Shown piece by piece: positions 1 through 7,735 of a stretch of 22,488 nt of DNA. Source of the DNA: Acetobacteraceae bacterium. GTDB taxonomy: Bacteria; Pseudomonadota; Alphaproteobacteria; Acetobacterales; Acetobacteraceae. The stretch is taken from assembly GCA_030039695.1 (NCBI GenBank), contig JASHVB010000300.1, forward strand, positions 1 to 22,488, read 5' to 3'. How positions within the stretch are numbered: position 1 is the stretch's first letter; every line of letters begins with the position of its first letter. Below the pieces are notes generated by a model. It did no database searches, had not been told where the DNA came from, and saw only the letters and a program-made list of their open reading frames with translations. Both the position numbers and the translations under genes were made by a program.

Positions 1-26
1 GCGGGGGCGCTGTCGGGAGGGGGCGC

Positions 27-55
27 TTGCGGCAGCGGATTGCCAGCGCTATATG
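27..55 (+). promoter_or_regulatory. Promoter of tRNA-Pro (sigma70-type)
   Basis: A -35 box TTGCGG (27-32) and a -10 box TATATG (50-55) are separated by exactly 17 bases, about 35 bases before the tRNA-Pro gene. Spacing and box sequences fit a housekeeping sigma factor. No start site is experimentally known. Confidence 0.55.
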
Positions 56-90
56 CGCGCCGCGCGCCGGCCCGATCGTCGCGCATCGGC

Positions 91-167
91 CGGAGTGTAG
101 CTCAGCCTGGTAGAGCACAGTGTTCGGGACGCTGGGGCCGGAGGTTCGAATCCTCTCACTCCGACCA
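91..167 (+). tRNA. tRNA-Pro, anticodon CGG
   Basis: A complete 77-base cloverleaf can be folded by eye. The acceptor stem CGGAGTG pairs with CACTCCG, the D arm is GCTC/GAGC, and the anticodon stem CAGTG/CGCTG closes the loop TTCGGGA, giving anticodon CGG for codon CCG. The T arm GGAGG/CCTCT encloses TTCGAAT, and the 3' ACCA is encoded. The first base pair C-G and discriminator A are typical of bacterial tRNA-Pro. It is transcribed toward the convergent tRNA-Leu gene. Confidence 0.95.
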
Positions 168-186
168 CTTCATGCCCGATCCGCAA

Positions 187-212
187 GGACCGGGCGGCGG
201 CTCTGCCGGTCC
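187..212. terminator. Hairpin between the convergent tRNA genes
   Basis: GGACCGG (187-193) and CCGGTCC (206-212) form a 7-bp perfect stem with a 12-base loop in the space between tRNA-Pro and tRNA-Leu. No T-tract follows on either strand, so a bidirectional termination role is inferred from position only. Confidence 0.35.
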
Positions 213-261
213 GCGCATCACCTGACGAGAGCCGGCATCTGACCAGGGCGGCGACGATCTC

Positions 262-347
262 TGGTGCGGTCGAGAAGACTCGAACTTCCACGGGGTTTCC
301 CCCACAAGCACCTCAAGCTTGCGCGTCTACCATTCCGCCACGACCGC
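262..347 (-). tRNA. tRNA-Leu, anticodon GAG
   Basis: Read on the minus strand, this is an 86-base class II tRNA with a long variable arm. The acceptor stem GCGGTCG pairs with CGACCGC at the 3' end, and the anticodon stem CAAGC/GCTTG closes the loop TTGAGGT, giving anticodon GAG for codon CTC. The variable arm has a GGGG/CCCC stem, followed by the T loop TTCGAGT and an encoded ACCA. The long variable arm and anticodon together identify leucine. Confidence 0.95.
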
Positions 348-369
348 ACGTGGGGTAAGCAAGGCGCGG

Positions 370-398
370 GATATAGCCGATGGATGCCACGCCTTCAA
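370..398 (-). promoter_or_regulatory. Promoter of tRNA-Leu, overlapping the lipB start
   Basis: On the minus strand TTGAAG (398-393), 17 bases, then TATATC (375-370) form a good sigma70-type promoter about 23 bases before the tRNA-Leu 5' end. The element spans the lipB start codon (380-382), so the tRNA promoter and the lipB translation start share the same DNA. Confidence 0.6.
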
Positions 399-1102
399 TT
401 GCCGCCGGTGCGCTGGAATGGCGCATCACCGGGGGCCTTACCCCGTATCCCGACGCCCTCGCCCTGATGCGCGACCGCGTCGCGGCGATCCGCGCCGGCG
501 CGGCGTCCGAGCTGGTCTGGCTGGTGGAACACCCGCCGCTCTACTCCGCCGGCACCTCCGCGAAGCCCGAGGATCTCACCGACCCGACCCGATTTCCGAC
601 CTTCGCCGCAGGCCGCGGCGGCCAGTGGACCTACCACGGGCCCGGCCAGCGCACCGCCTACGTGATGCTGGACCTGACAGCCCGCCATGGCAGCGTGCCG
701 CCGCGGGACATCGGCTGCTTCGTCCACGGCCTGGAGGAATGGCTGATCCGCACGCTCGCCCGCTTCAGCGTGCTTGGCGAGCGCCGCGCCGGCCGTATCG
801 GCATCTGGGTTGCGACCGGCCCCGACACCGAAGCCAAGATCGGCGCCATCGGCGTCCGCGTGAGCCGCTGGGTGAGCTGGCACGGCGTCGCGTTGAACGT
901 GGATCCGGACCTGTCGCATTTCGCCGGCATCGTCCCCTGCGGCATCCGCGAGCACGGCGTCACCAGCCTTGCCGCGTTGGGGCACAAGCTGACGGTCGAA
1001 GACGCCGACGTCGCCCTGCGCGCCGCTTGGGATGAGGTGTTCGGTGAAGCTGCGCAAGCGGCATGCGCGGTCCCCGACCCCCGACCGTGCGGCGGAGGTT
1101 AG
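380..1102 (+). CDS. lipB: Octanoyltransferase LipB
   Basis: A 240-residue lipoate-protein ligase B. It moves octanoyl groups from octanoyl-ACP to the lipoyl domains of 2-oxoacid dehydrogenases and the glycine cleavage system, the first step of de novo protein lipoylation in the cytoplasm. The family signature [12 protein letters not shown] lies at residues 79-90. The catalytic pair is visible as Lys153 (in [10 protein letters not shown]) and Cys187 (in [13 protein letters not shown]). Length is normal, and the short C-terminal tail after residue 225 is variable. The ATG at 380 was chosen because family homology begins directly after it ([15 protein letters not shown]); it has only a weak ribosome binding site, and no later in-frame start precedes the conserved region. 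The gene stands alone, divergent from tRNA-Leu and convergent with the acylphosphatase gene. Confidence 0.95.
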   Translation: MDATPSIAAGALEWRITGGLTPYPDALALMRDRVAAIRAGAASELVWLVEHPPLYSAGTSAKPEDLTDPTRFPTFAAGRGGQWTYHGPGQRTAYVMLDLTARHGSVPPRDIGCFVHGLEEWLIRTLARFSVLGERRAGRIGIWVATGPDTEAKIGAIGVRVSRWVSWHGVALNVDPDLSHFAGIVPCGIREHGVTSLAALGHKLTVEDADVALRAAWDEVFGEAAQAACAVPDPRPCGGG

Positions 1103-1173
1103 TTCGCGAACAGGTCGAACCAACCGTTGCGTCGCGGATGAGAATCCCACCACCGCCGCACACCCGCCGGGCG

Positions 1174-1449
1174 CTAAATCGTCCCCCCGCGATGAAACCC
1201 CGGATGCTCCGGCGGATCCGCGATCTCCTCCTCGATGCTGAGGACTTCCGCCATCCGTGGCCCGCGCCGGCACAGCCGCAGCATCTCCTCCACCGCGGCG
1301 ATATCTCCTGCTACCAGCGCCTCGACCGAGCCATCCACTCGATTCCGCACCCATCCGGCCAGCCCGAGGACCCCTGCCTTCTCCACCATCCACTCGCGAA
1401 ACCCGACGCCCTGCACCCGTCCGCAGATCACCAGTCGTTTCGCATTCAT
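1174..1449 (-). CDS. acyP: Acylphosphatase
   Basis: A 91-residue acylphosphatase that hydrolyses the carboxyl-phosphate bond of acylphosphates in the cytoplasm. The signature GRVQGVGFR (residues 10-18) supplies the phosphate-binding loop and catalytic Arg18. Asn36 in GWVRNRVDGSVE is the second catalytic residue, at the family's usual 18-residue distance. The length is the family norm. Its ATG overlaps the stop codon of the ATP12 gene by four bases (ATGA), which points to translational coupling. It is the last gene of the minus-strand operon rluC-asmA-atp12-acyP. Its physiological substrate is unknown, as for most bacterial acylphosphatases. Confidence 0.92.
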   Translation of the reverse strand: MNAKRLVICGRVQGVGFREWMVEKAGVLGLAGWVRNRVDGSVEALVAGDIAAVEEMLRLCRRGPRMAEVLSIEEEIADPPEHPGFHRGGTI

Positions 1450-2162
1450 CTCGCCTGCCTCCGCGTGAGACCGATGAACCGGGCCGCCAGAGCGACGTCC
1501 TCAGCGATCGCCCGCCGGCGAGCGGCGGCCTCCGCATCCTCCCCCCACTGTTCAGCCTGGAACAACTCGTCCAGCGCACCCAGTTCATGAGCTTGGGCGG
1601 CGTCCAGCCCGCCCTCGGCCAGTGCGAGCCCCAGGATCAGGCTGCCTAGCGCCGGCACCGCGATACCCAGCGCTGCCAGCGCCGCCACATCCATTGCAGC
1701 CACCGCGCGGCGTAACGCGCCGATGCTGTCGCGGTGCTGGCGCACATGAGCAACCCCGGTGCCAACGCGCAGGGGCGCGTCGTAGGTCAGCGCCGCCCAG
1801 TCCAGCCACGGCTGCCAGCCACGCGCCTGCCGCTCGACCAGCGCCTCAGGTGCGTCGGCGCGGTAGCACAGGAGGTCACTCTCTCCGTAGCGGGCGATGG
1901 CATCGATGGTCGGCGTCGGATCGGGCGCAATGCGCTGTTGCGCCGTCCCCGCCAGTCGGGTCAGCGGGGTATCAGCGAACGACATCTCGCCGTCTTTGTC
2001 CCCGCCGGCGGCCTGCCACTCCTCGGCGATCGCGCGTGCCAATGGCTCGGTGTGCACGCGCAGCACGGGCCCTCCCGGCAGATGCATCGCCCGCCCATCC
2101 AGTAGAATGGCGTACCCCTCCTCCGAGCGAACGAAACTGGCGTTTTGCCAAAATCGTTTCAC
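1446..2162 (-). CDS. ATP12-family F1-ATPase assembly chaperone
   Basis: A 238-residue ATP12 chaperone, known in mitochondria to bind the F1 alpha subunit and support assembly of the catalytic head. Bacterial members are largely alphaproteobacterial. Recognisable family segments are the N-terminal KRFWQNASF, ILLDGRAMHLPGG, LARAIAEEWQAAGG, and SDLLCYRADAPEALVERQ followed by WQPWLDWA. The GTG at 2162 is preferred because GAGG(A) sits seven bases before it. A TTG six bases further upstream is too close to that Shine-Dalgarno sequence, so the longer form is unlikely. The gene starts 15 bases after the AsmA stop codon and overlaps acyP by four bases. The GTG start is an inference from spacing. Confidence 0.9.
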   Translation of the reverse strand: MKRFWQNASFVRSEEGYAILLDGRAMHLPGGPVLRVHTEPLARAIAEEWQAAGGDKDGEMSFADTPLTRLAGTAQQRIAPDPTPTIDAIARYGESDLLCYRADAPEALVERQARGWQPWLDWAALTYDAPLRVGTGVAHVRQHRDSIGALRRAVAAMDVAALAALGIAVPALGSLILGLALAEGGLDAAQAHELGALDELFQAEQWGEDAEAAARRRAIAEDVALAARFIGLTRRQAR

Positions 2163-2177
2163 TATCAAATCCTCATT

Positions 2178-4724
2178 TCAATGGAACAACTGCCGTAGCA
2201 GGGCTCCGGCATTCGGCAGCTTCCGCTGCGTGTTCGATGCCGACGAAGCTGGCGCGGCAGGCCGAGTCGAGGCTGGCGGCGCAGCCCCACCGCGCGCCAG
2301 CGCCAGTGCGTCGGGGCAGGAGACAGGCGGGGCCGCAGACCCGCCACCGCCCGCTCTGCCGCCGAGTAGCGCCTTGCCAAATGCCGCGAACGGCGCCGCA
2401 TTGCGAAGGACCCCGCCTGCCAGTGCGCCGGCGTTCGACTGAACCGCGCTGAGCGCATTCACGCTCGTGCTGGGTGACCGGATCGGCCCGGTTACCTGCA
2501 CCGGCACGACAAACCCCGTCCCGCCGACACGGCCCTGCGGCCGCAGCGTCAGATCGAGCGTCTCGGCGCCCAGGTTGACGCTGCCGCTGCCGTCTACCGT
2601 CATGGCGGCCGTGCTCAGCAGCAATGGATTAATCGTTGCGACCCCGTGCTGTGCAACTGCACGTGTCGCGAAGCACCGCAGTTCGGTCGTGCCGCCATGC
2701 GCGATCAGCCCAAGGAGGTTGGCCTTCGCCAGAACGTCGCCGAGCAGGTTGTTGAGCAGCGTCATGTCGACGGTGCCGCCTTGCATCGCGAGCCCCAGAG
2801 TCCCGCTCAAGTTGGCAGCGATGGCATGCGCCGATGTGCCCGCGCCATGCAGATCGGCGCGCACCTCGAGCTTGCCGCTGGCGTGGCCGGGCAAACGAGC
2901 GGCCGAGAGGAGTGGCGCCACGTCGACCCCCGGTGCGACGACCGCCAGGGCGACCGGCGGACTGGTTTGGTTGGCATCGGCGGTGAACGTGCCGCTCATG
3001 TGGCCGCCGGGTAGGTCCGCGGCGAATGGGCTGACCGTCAGCCGGCCATCACGCAGCACCGCATGGATACTGAGCGTGCGGTAGTCGGTGCGCCAAGCGC
3101 GCAAGTCCTGCACACTAAGCACGACGTCGGCGTCGGCCGTCCGCAGCAGATCGAATGGCAGCGGCCGATCGGAGAACGGACGGATGGACGGCACCGATTT
3201 TGCGGGCGGCGCCGATTTTGCGGGCGGCGAGCCGGCCGGGCGTGTGGTGTGCACCGGCTTACCAGCGGCGGCCATCACCGCATCCGCATCCATGCGGGTG
3301 GAAGCCAGTTGCGCCGTGAAGCTCGGCTTCTGGCCCAGCACAACGCCGGCGTCACCCGATAGGTCGCCGTCGGCAGAGGTCAGCTTGATACTGCGTAACG
3401 TGGCCCCCTGTCGGAAACCGCCGGCCGTGTCGTTCAGTTCCGCCTGCAGTGCAACGGACTTGATCGCCGGCAGGGCGTGGCCCACCAGCGGCGAGAGACT
3501 CGAGAGGTCGGGTACTTGAGCGGTGATGGCGAGGCCAACGCCACCAACTGACTGCGGATGGGCGATGGCGCCCTTGACCTCAAAGTTCGCGCCGGCGGCC
3601 TGCGCTTTCACGTCAACCGGGAACGGACCCGCGGTCAGGGACGCCGGCGCGCCCAACGTCGCGGCGAGCGTGATCGGCGCTCCGGCGAATGTGCCCCCGG
3701 CGCTCGCCTGTATCGGCTGGTCGGAATCCGGCGCGCTGATATCCAATTTGTCGATTTTGAGCCCGGCGGCGACGCTGCTGAGATCGCTCGATCCGACATG
3801 CAACGTCAGATTGGAGATTTGTGGCAGCGGTTTGCCGGTATCGGCGATCTTGGCGCTGAAGTTGAGATCTTGCAGCGGCGGGAGGTTTTTACCGGGAACC
3901 AGCTTCGCAAGCGCTGCCAGGTTCGGCACCGAACCCTGCACGGTCAGCGCGTAGCCGCGGCCTTGCAGCGGGTGCGTGAGTGTGCCGTTGACGCCGACCT
4001 TGGCCGCCGCTGCGGTCAGTGTCACGTCGAGCGGCCACGGCGTGGTGGATGAAGGATCCTGCAGGCGCGCCAACGAACCGACGATCCCAGCAAGACTGAA
4101 GCCCGTGCCATCGTAGTCCGCGTCAAGGTTGATATGCAGCGGCGCGCCCGGTGACGCTGCCGTCGAGGTGAATTGCTGTATGCTCAGCGTCGTCGTACGT
4201 CCGGTGCGATCGTCGCGGTAGGTGACTACGCCATTGATGATCTCGACCGCGGCGACGCTGAGCCGTGTCGGGGTGCTCTTCTGCGATGCACGCGTCGAGA
4301 CCACCGCCGGCGCGGTCGCTTGCGGGGTAAATCCCCAGTTCGATTTGCCCTGGGCATTGGTCTGCAGATGGATTTCCGGCTGTACCAGGACGAGGCGGTT
4401 GATCTCGATGCGATGGCGCAGCAGCGGCAGTACGGCGAGCTGCAGGTAGAGCGTCTGCAGTGTTGCCATCTCCGGCGGCGAGAACCCCGGCGCATTCGAC
4501 AACGAGACGCCGCTGACTTCCGCGGTCGGCCGCAGCGACAGCCTCAGACCAATGTTACCCTGCAAGACCAGATCCCGCCCGGTCGCCTGCTTTACCGCTG
4601 CAATGATCCGCGGCTTCAGCTCGTTCGGATTGAACGTCAGCACGAACACGGCACCGGCGCCGATCACCAGAACGATCACAATGGCTATGATCACCAGGCC
4701 GATGCGCAATGCGCGGCGCGCCAT
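2178..4724 (-). CDS. AsmA-family envelope protein
   Basis: An 848-residue AsmA-family protein. An N-terminal membrane anchor (about residues 7-30, strongly hydrophobic) precedes a long periplasmic part. The N-terminal domain shows FNPNELKPRIIAAVKQATGRDLVLQGNI, broken here as NPNELKP then ATGRDL, which is the standard opening of the family. The C-terminal AsmA domain (about 600-760) contains LNNLLGDVLAKANLL, the Cys-Phe pair in LRCFATRA and a repeated beta pattern ending LDLTLRPQGRVGG. Family members are bridge-like beta-groove proteins linked to phospholipid transport between membranes. A Pro/Lys/Ser/Ala linker lies near residue 500, with an 18-bp DNA duplication, and the last 70 residues are Gly/Ala/Pro-rich. 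Its ATG follows the rluC stop by six bases, with GGGAG nine bases upstream. Substrate and partners are not readable. Confidence 0.9.
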   Translation of the reverse strand: MARRALRIGLVIIAIVIVLVIGAGAVFVLTFNPNELKPRIIAAVKQATGRDLVLQGNIGLRLSLRPTAEVSGVSLSNAPGFSPPEMATLQTLYLQLAVLPLLRHRIEINRLVLVQPEIHLQTNAQGKSNWGFTPQATAPAVVSTRASQKSTPTRLSVAAVEIINGVVTYRDDRTGRTTTLSIQQFTSTAASPGAPLHINLDADYDGTGFSLAGIVGSLARLQDPSSTTPWPLDVTLTAAAAKVGVNGTLTHPLQGRGYALTVQGSVPNLAALAKLVPGKNLPPLQDLNFSAKIADTGKPLPQISNLTLHVGSSDLSSVAAGLKIDKLDISAPDSDQPIQASAGGTFAGAPITLAATLGAPASLTAGPFPVDVKAQAAGANFEVKGAIAHPQSVGGVGLAITAQVPDLSSLSPLVGHALPAIKSVALQAELNDTAGGFRQGATLRSIKLTSADGDLSGDAGVVLGQKPSFTAQLASTRMDADAVMAAAGKPVHTTRPAGSPPAKSAPPAKSVPSIRPFSDRPLPFDLLRTADADVVLSVQDLRAWRTDYRTLSIHAVLRDGRLTVSPFAADLPGGHMSGTFTADANQTSPPVALAVVAPGVDVAPLLSAARLPGHASGKLEVRADLHGAGTSAHAIAANLSGTLGLAMQGGTVDMTLLNNLLGDVLAKANLLGLIAHGGTTELRCFATRAVAQHGVATINPLLLSTAAMTVDGSGSVNLGAETLDLTLRPQGRVGGTGFVVPVQVTGPIRSPSTSVNALSAVQSNAGALAGGVLRNAAPFAAFGKALLGGRAGGGGSAAPPVSCPDALALARGGAAPPASTRPAAPASSASNTQRKLPNAGALLRQLFH
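3193..3228. repeat. Two tandem 18-bp units inside the AsmA gene
   Basis: The 18-base unit beginning CCGATTTTGCGGG occurs twice in direct succession (3193-3210, 3211-3228). It encodes a duplicated Pro-Pro-Ala-Lys-Ser type unit in the flexible linker of the AsmA protein. Because it is in frame, copy-number changes by slippage would leave the protein readable. Confidence 0.8.
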
Positions 4725-4730
4725 GCCGTT

Positions 4731-5723
4731 TCACTCCCGGACTCGCCTGGGCGGACGCGTTGTCGGCGCGTGAAAGCCCAGGATGCGGAACGTTTGCGCT
4801 ATGTGGGGAGGCAGGTCGGCCTCCACCACCAGAGTGCCGCCTGCCGGATGGGGAAAGGCGACGGCGCGCGCGTGCAGATGCAGACCATCGGGTAGACCGT
4901 CGACCGTTGCGGCGAATGCGCCATTTTGATCTGGCCGGGCATATTTCACGTCGCCCAGGATCGGCGCGCCGATGGCCACGCAGTGCACGCGCAATTGATG
5001 CGTGCGGCCGGTCAGCGGGTGCAGCTCGAGCCAGGCCAGTTTTTGCCCGGCGTGGTCGAGCGTGTGAAACTCGGTAATCGCCCGCGCCCCGTCGGGATCG
5101 CCCGCCTCCGCCAGCGCGGTCCGCTCGCCACGTGCGCCGCCGATCCGCTTCAGCGGGAGGTCGATGCGACCTTCAGCCGGGATTGGCCGCCGCGCCGTCA
5201 CCGCCCAATAGGTCTTCTGCACATGGCGACCACGGAACAACGCGGCAAGCCGCGCGGCCACGCCGGGCGTGCGGGCCAGCAGCAGCACGCCAGAGGTGTC
5301 GCGGTCCAGCCGGTGCACCAGGCGCGGGCGCTCCGCCGAGCCGAAGCGCAGCGCGTCCAGCATCGCGTCGAGGTGGCGCGCGATGCCCGGCCCGCCTTGT
5401 ACCGGCAGCCCGTGCGGCTTGTTTACGGCGATGACGTGCTCGTCGCGGTAAATCACCAGGGCTTGCAAGTCCTTCGCCACCCCGGGATCGACCGGCGGAG
5501 AAGCGGGTGGCGACGGCGCATCGGCGAGCGGCGGGATGCGCACGCTCTGGCCTGGCGCCAGGCGCGTCGCGGCGTCGGCGCGATGGCCGTCCACGCGCAC
5601 CTGGCCGCTGCGGCAGAATTTCTGAATGGCGCTCTGCGGCAGTCCGGGAAAGTGCCGGCGGAACCAGCGGTCGAGCCGGATGTCGGCCTCGTCGGCGGTG
5701 ACGGTGCGGCTCTGGGTCGACAT
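4731..5723 (-). CDS. RluC/RluD-type 23S rRNA pseudouridine synthase
   Basis: A 330-residue RluA-family pseudouridine synthase that isomerises specific uridines in RNA, most likely in 23S rRNA. An S4 RNA-binding domain covers about residues 14-65 (IRLDRWFRRHFPGLPQS, FCRSGQVRVDG). The catalytic domain begins near 88 and carries HRLDRDTSG at 137-145, with catalytic Asp140. HPLTGRTHQLRVH and the HLHARAVAFPHP segment complete the fold. The S4 domain places it with RluC/RluD rather than RluA; the exact target site cannot be assigned. The ATG at 5723 has AGGA seven bases upstream. Longer readings run antisense into the divergent dehydrogenase gene and lack homology. It opens the operon with asmA, atp12 and acyP. 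Confidence 0.92.
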   Translation of the reverse strand: MSTQSRTVTADEADIRLDRWFRRHFPGLPQSAIQKFCRSGQVRVDGHRADAATRLAPGQSVRIPPLADAPSPPASPPVDPGVAKDLQALVIYRDEHVIAVNKPHGLPVQGGPGIARHLDAMLDALRFGSAERPRLVHRLDRDTSGVLLLARTPGVAARLAALFRGRHVQKTYWAVTARRPIPAEGRIDLPLKRIGGARGERTALAEAGDPDGARAITEFHTLDHAGQKLAWLELHPLTGRTHQLRVHCVAIGAPILGDVKYARPDQNGAFAATVDGLPDGLHLHARAVAFPHPAGGTLVVEADLPPHIAQTFRILGFHAPTTRPPRRVRE

Positions 5724-5751
5724 GGAATGGTCCTGCATGCTGGGGCTGAGT

Positions 5752-5802
5752 CTTCCCGCCGGTTGACGGCGGTATATCGTGCGTCGCGCAATCGGCGGGA
5801 AG
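5752..5802. promoter_or_regulatory. 14-bp inverted repeat in the rluC / dehydrogenase divergent region
   Basis: CTTCCCGCCGGTTG (5752-5765) and CAATCGGCGGGAAG (5789-5802) pair over 14 positions with one G-T wobble, separated by 23 bases holding an A/T-rich TATATC core (5773-5778). It fills most of the 91-base region between the two divergent genes and ends 12 bases before the dehydrogenase ATG. It may be an operator or, in RNA, a hairpin next to the ribosome binding site; which one is not decidable here. Confidence 0.6.
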
Positions 5803-5814
5803 CAGGGGAAACGC

Positions 5815-6960
5815 ATGACGGACCACCGCATCGGCGTCATCATCAACGGCGCGACCGGCCGCATGGGCACCACACAGCACATGGCGAACCTGCTCGCGAT
5901 TGCTGCCGAGGGTGGGCTCACGTTGCGCAACGGCGACCGGCTGATCCCTGAGCTGCTGCTGGTTGGCCGCGATGCAGCGCGGCTGAAGGGGCTGGCGGCG
6001 GCGCATGGCGGGCAGCGCTGGACCACCAGCCTGGATGAGGCGTTCGCCGGTTCGGATTCGATCTTCATGGACTGTGCCGCGACAGGCGATCGCCCCGCAC
6101 GCGTGCGGCGCGCCATCGCCGCCGGTAAACACATCCACATTGAAAAGCCCACCGCGCCGACGGTGGAGGAAGCAATGGCGCTGGCACGCGCCGCGCGCAC
6201 CGCCGGCGTCAAGCACGGCGTCGTCCAGGACAAATTGTTCCTCCCTGGCTTCGCCAAGCTTCTATTCTTGAAGAACGCGGGTTTCTTCGGCCGCGTGCTG
6301 TCGATCCGGATCGATGCGGGTTCGTGGATTTTCGACGGCCATGCGCAGGCCTGCCAGCGGCCAAGCTGGAACTATCAAAAGTCGCAGGGTGGTGGCCTCG
6401 CGCTCGATATGATGGCGCACTGGCGCTACATGATCGATCGGCTGGCTTCCCCCGTCACCGCCGTGTGCGCGCTGATGGCAACAGCGACCCCGGAACGGGT
6501 CGACGAGGCTGGACGACTGTACCGGGTCGACGTTGAGGACACGTCGCATGCGCTGGTGCGGCTGGAGAACGGTGGCGTCGGCGTGATCATGAACAGTTGG
6601 GCCACCCGCATACGGCGGGACGACACGATGGTGGTGCAGATCGACGGCACAGAGGGTTCGGCGGTGGCGGGACGTTTTCGCTGCTGGACGCAGGCCGCCG
6701 TGAACACGCCCGAGGCATTCTTTGGCGGCGGCCAGGAGGCCAACCTGGATTTCCGCGCGCAGTGGCAGGAAGTGCCGGACACGCTCCCTCGCGGCAATCC
6801 ATTCCGCCAGTGCTGGGAAGCATTCCTGCGGCACGTCGCGGAGGACGCACCCTTCGTGCCTGACCTGGTCGAAGGCGCGAAAGCGGTGCAGTTGGCCGAT
6901 CTCGCTTATCGCAGCGTGGCAACCGGGACGTGGATGGCAGTGGAGCCGTTGCGTGCCTGA
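5815..6960 (+). CDS. Gfo/Idh/MocA-family oxidoreductase
   Basis: A 381-residue NAD(P)-dependent dehydrogenase of the glucose-fructose oxidoreductase / inositol dehydrogenase family. The Rossmann segment starts at residue 6 with IGVIINGATGRMG, a glycine-rich loop slightly longer than usual. The family EKP motif is at 110-112 (HIHIEKPTAP), and the C-terminal catalytic segment GGGLALDMMAHW (192-203) carries Asp198 and His202. Length is normal. The start at 5815 is preceded by AGGGGA and gives a standard Rossmann N-terminus; an ATG 36 bases earlier has no support. It leads a plus-strand run with an SDR, a SnoaL-like protein and an exported protein. Substrates in this family are usually sugars, inositols or other polyols, and the specific one cannot be named. 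Confidence 0.88.
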   Translation: MTDHRIGVIINGATGRMGTTQHMANLLAIAAEGGLTLRNGDRLIPELLLVGRDAARLKGLAAAHGGQRWTTSLDEAFAGSDSIFMDCAATGDRPARVRRAIAAGKHIHIEKPTAPTVEEAMALARAARTAGVKHGVVQDKLFLPGFAKLLFLKNAGFFGRVLSIRIDAGSWIFDGHAQACQRPSWNYQKSQGGGLALDMMAHWRYMIDRLASPVTAVCALMATATPERVDEAGRLYRVDVEDTSHALVRLENGGVGVIMNSWATRIRRDDTMVVQIDGTEGSAVAGRFRCWTQAAVNTPEAFFGGGQEANLDFRAQWQEVPDTLPRGNPFRQCWEAFLRHVAEDAPFVPDLVEGAKAVQLADLAYRSVATGTWMAVEPLRA

Positions 6961-6991
6961 GCCGGCGCTACAACTGGAGGGTCCAAAGCCC

Positions 6992-7690
6992 ATGTTCACC
7001 GGCAAGGTCATCATCGTCGCTGGCGCCGCCGGCAATGTCGGTTCAGCCGTTGCACGTTTGCTTGCCAGCCGCGGCGCAAGAGTGGCCGCGGTCGATACGC
7101 ATGCCGCGCCGCTGTCCGCGCTGGTCAGCACGCTGGAAGGCCCCGACCGCCACCTCGGGTTGCCCGAGGTCGATCTCACCGATCCCGCCGCGGCCGAGGC
7201 GATGGTAGCGCGCACTGTGGCAACCCTCGGCGGCCTGCACGGCGTTGCGACCACGGTCGGCGGCTTCGCGATGGGCAAGCTCGCCGATACCGATTTGGCG
7301 GCATGGGACGCGATGTTCAGCCTGAACGTGAAGCCAACCTGGAATATGTATCGCGCTGCCGTGCCGGCGCTGCGCGCCGCGGGCGGAGGGTCGCTGGTGG
7401 GCATCGGCAGCGCCGCCGGTTTACGCGGCAGCAGCCAGATGGCGCCTTATTCCGCGACCAAGAGTGCGGTGATGCGGCTGACCGAAAGCCTTGCCGATGA
7501 GCTGCGGCCTGACCGTATCCGCGTCAACGCCGTGCTCCCCACAACGATCGACACACCGCAAAATCGCGCCGCGATGCCCGATGCTGACAGGTCGCGCTGG
7601 GTGACGCCGGCCGAAGTCGCGGAGGCCATGTTGTTCCTGTTGTCCGATGCCGCGAGCGGGATATCTGGCGTGCTCCTGCCGGTCGGGTAG
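6992..7690 (+). CDS. SDR-family NAD(P)-dependent oxidoreductase
   Basis: A 232-residue classical short-chain dehydrogenase/reductase. The cofactor loop GAAGNVG is at 11-17, and Asp35 (AAVDTHA) suggests NAD(H) preference. The active site is Ser140, Tyr153 and Lys157 (YSATK), with Asn112 as the fourth catalytic residue. The usual NNAG segment is replaced by TTVG (87-90), and the C-terminus ends early after SGVLLPVG, slightly shorter than the 245-255 norm. The ATG at 6992 has GGAGG eleven bases upstream. A GTG at 6953 overlapping the previous stop is possible but adds no family sequence. The 31-base gap to the Gfo/Idh gene suggests co-transcription and two sequential oxidoreductions of one substrate. 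Confidence 0.9.
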   Translation: MFTGKVIIVAGAAGNVGSAVARLLASRGARVAAVDTHAAPLSALVSTLEGPDRHLGLPEVDLTDPAAAEAMVARTVATLGGLHGVATTVGGFAMGKLADTDLAAWDAMFSLNVKPTWNMYRAAVPALRAAGGGSLVGIGSAAGLRGSSQMAPYSATKSAVMRLTESLADELRPDRIRVNAVLPTTIDTPQNRAAMPDADRSRWVTPAEVAEAMLFLLSDAASGISGVLLPVG

Positions 7691-7735
7691 TGGCGGTTCT
7701 CAGCACAGCGCTGCAAGCCATGGAGGGCTCCGCGA

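Noticed and set aside
395..1588. A 397-codon frame on the minus strand across lipB and acyP
   Set aside because: It is out of frame with the recognisable acylphosphatase and antisense to lipB, with low-complexity Gly/Arg/Ala composition.
2166..2168. TTG as start of the ATP12 gene
   Set aside because: It lies one base from the GAGGA sequence. The GTG at 2162 has the proper seven-base spacing.
5724..6257. An N-terminal extension of the RluC-type gene
   Set aside because: The extension runs antisense to the Gfo/Idh gene, lacks homology and is Arg/Ser/Pro-rich. The start at 5723 has a ribosome binding site and gives the normal S4-domain N-terminus.
6953..6955. A GTG start for the SDR gene overlapping the previous stop
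   Set aside because: The 13 added residues are outside the SDR fold, and the ATG at 6992 has a GGAGG sequence.
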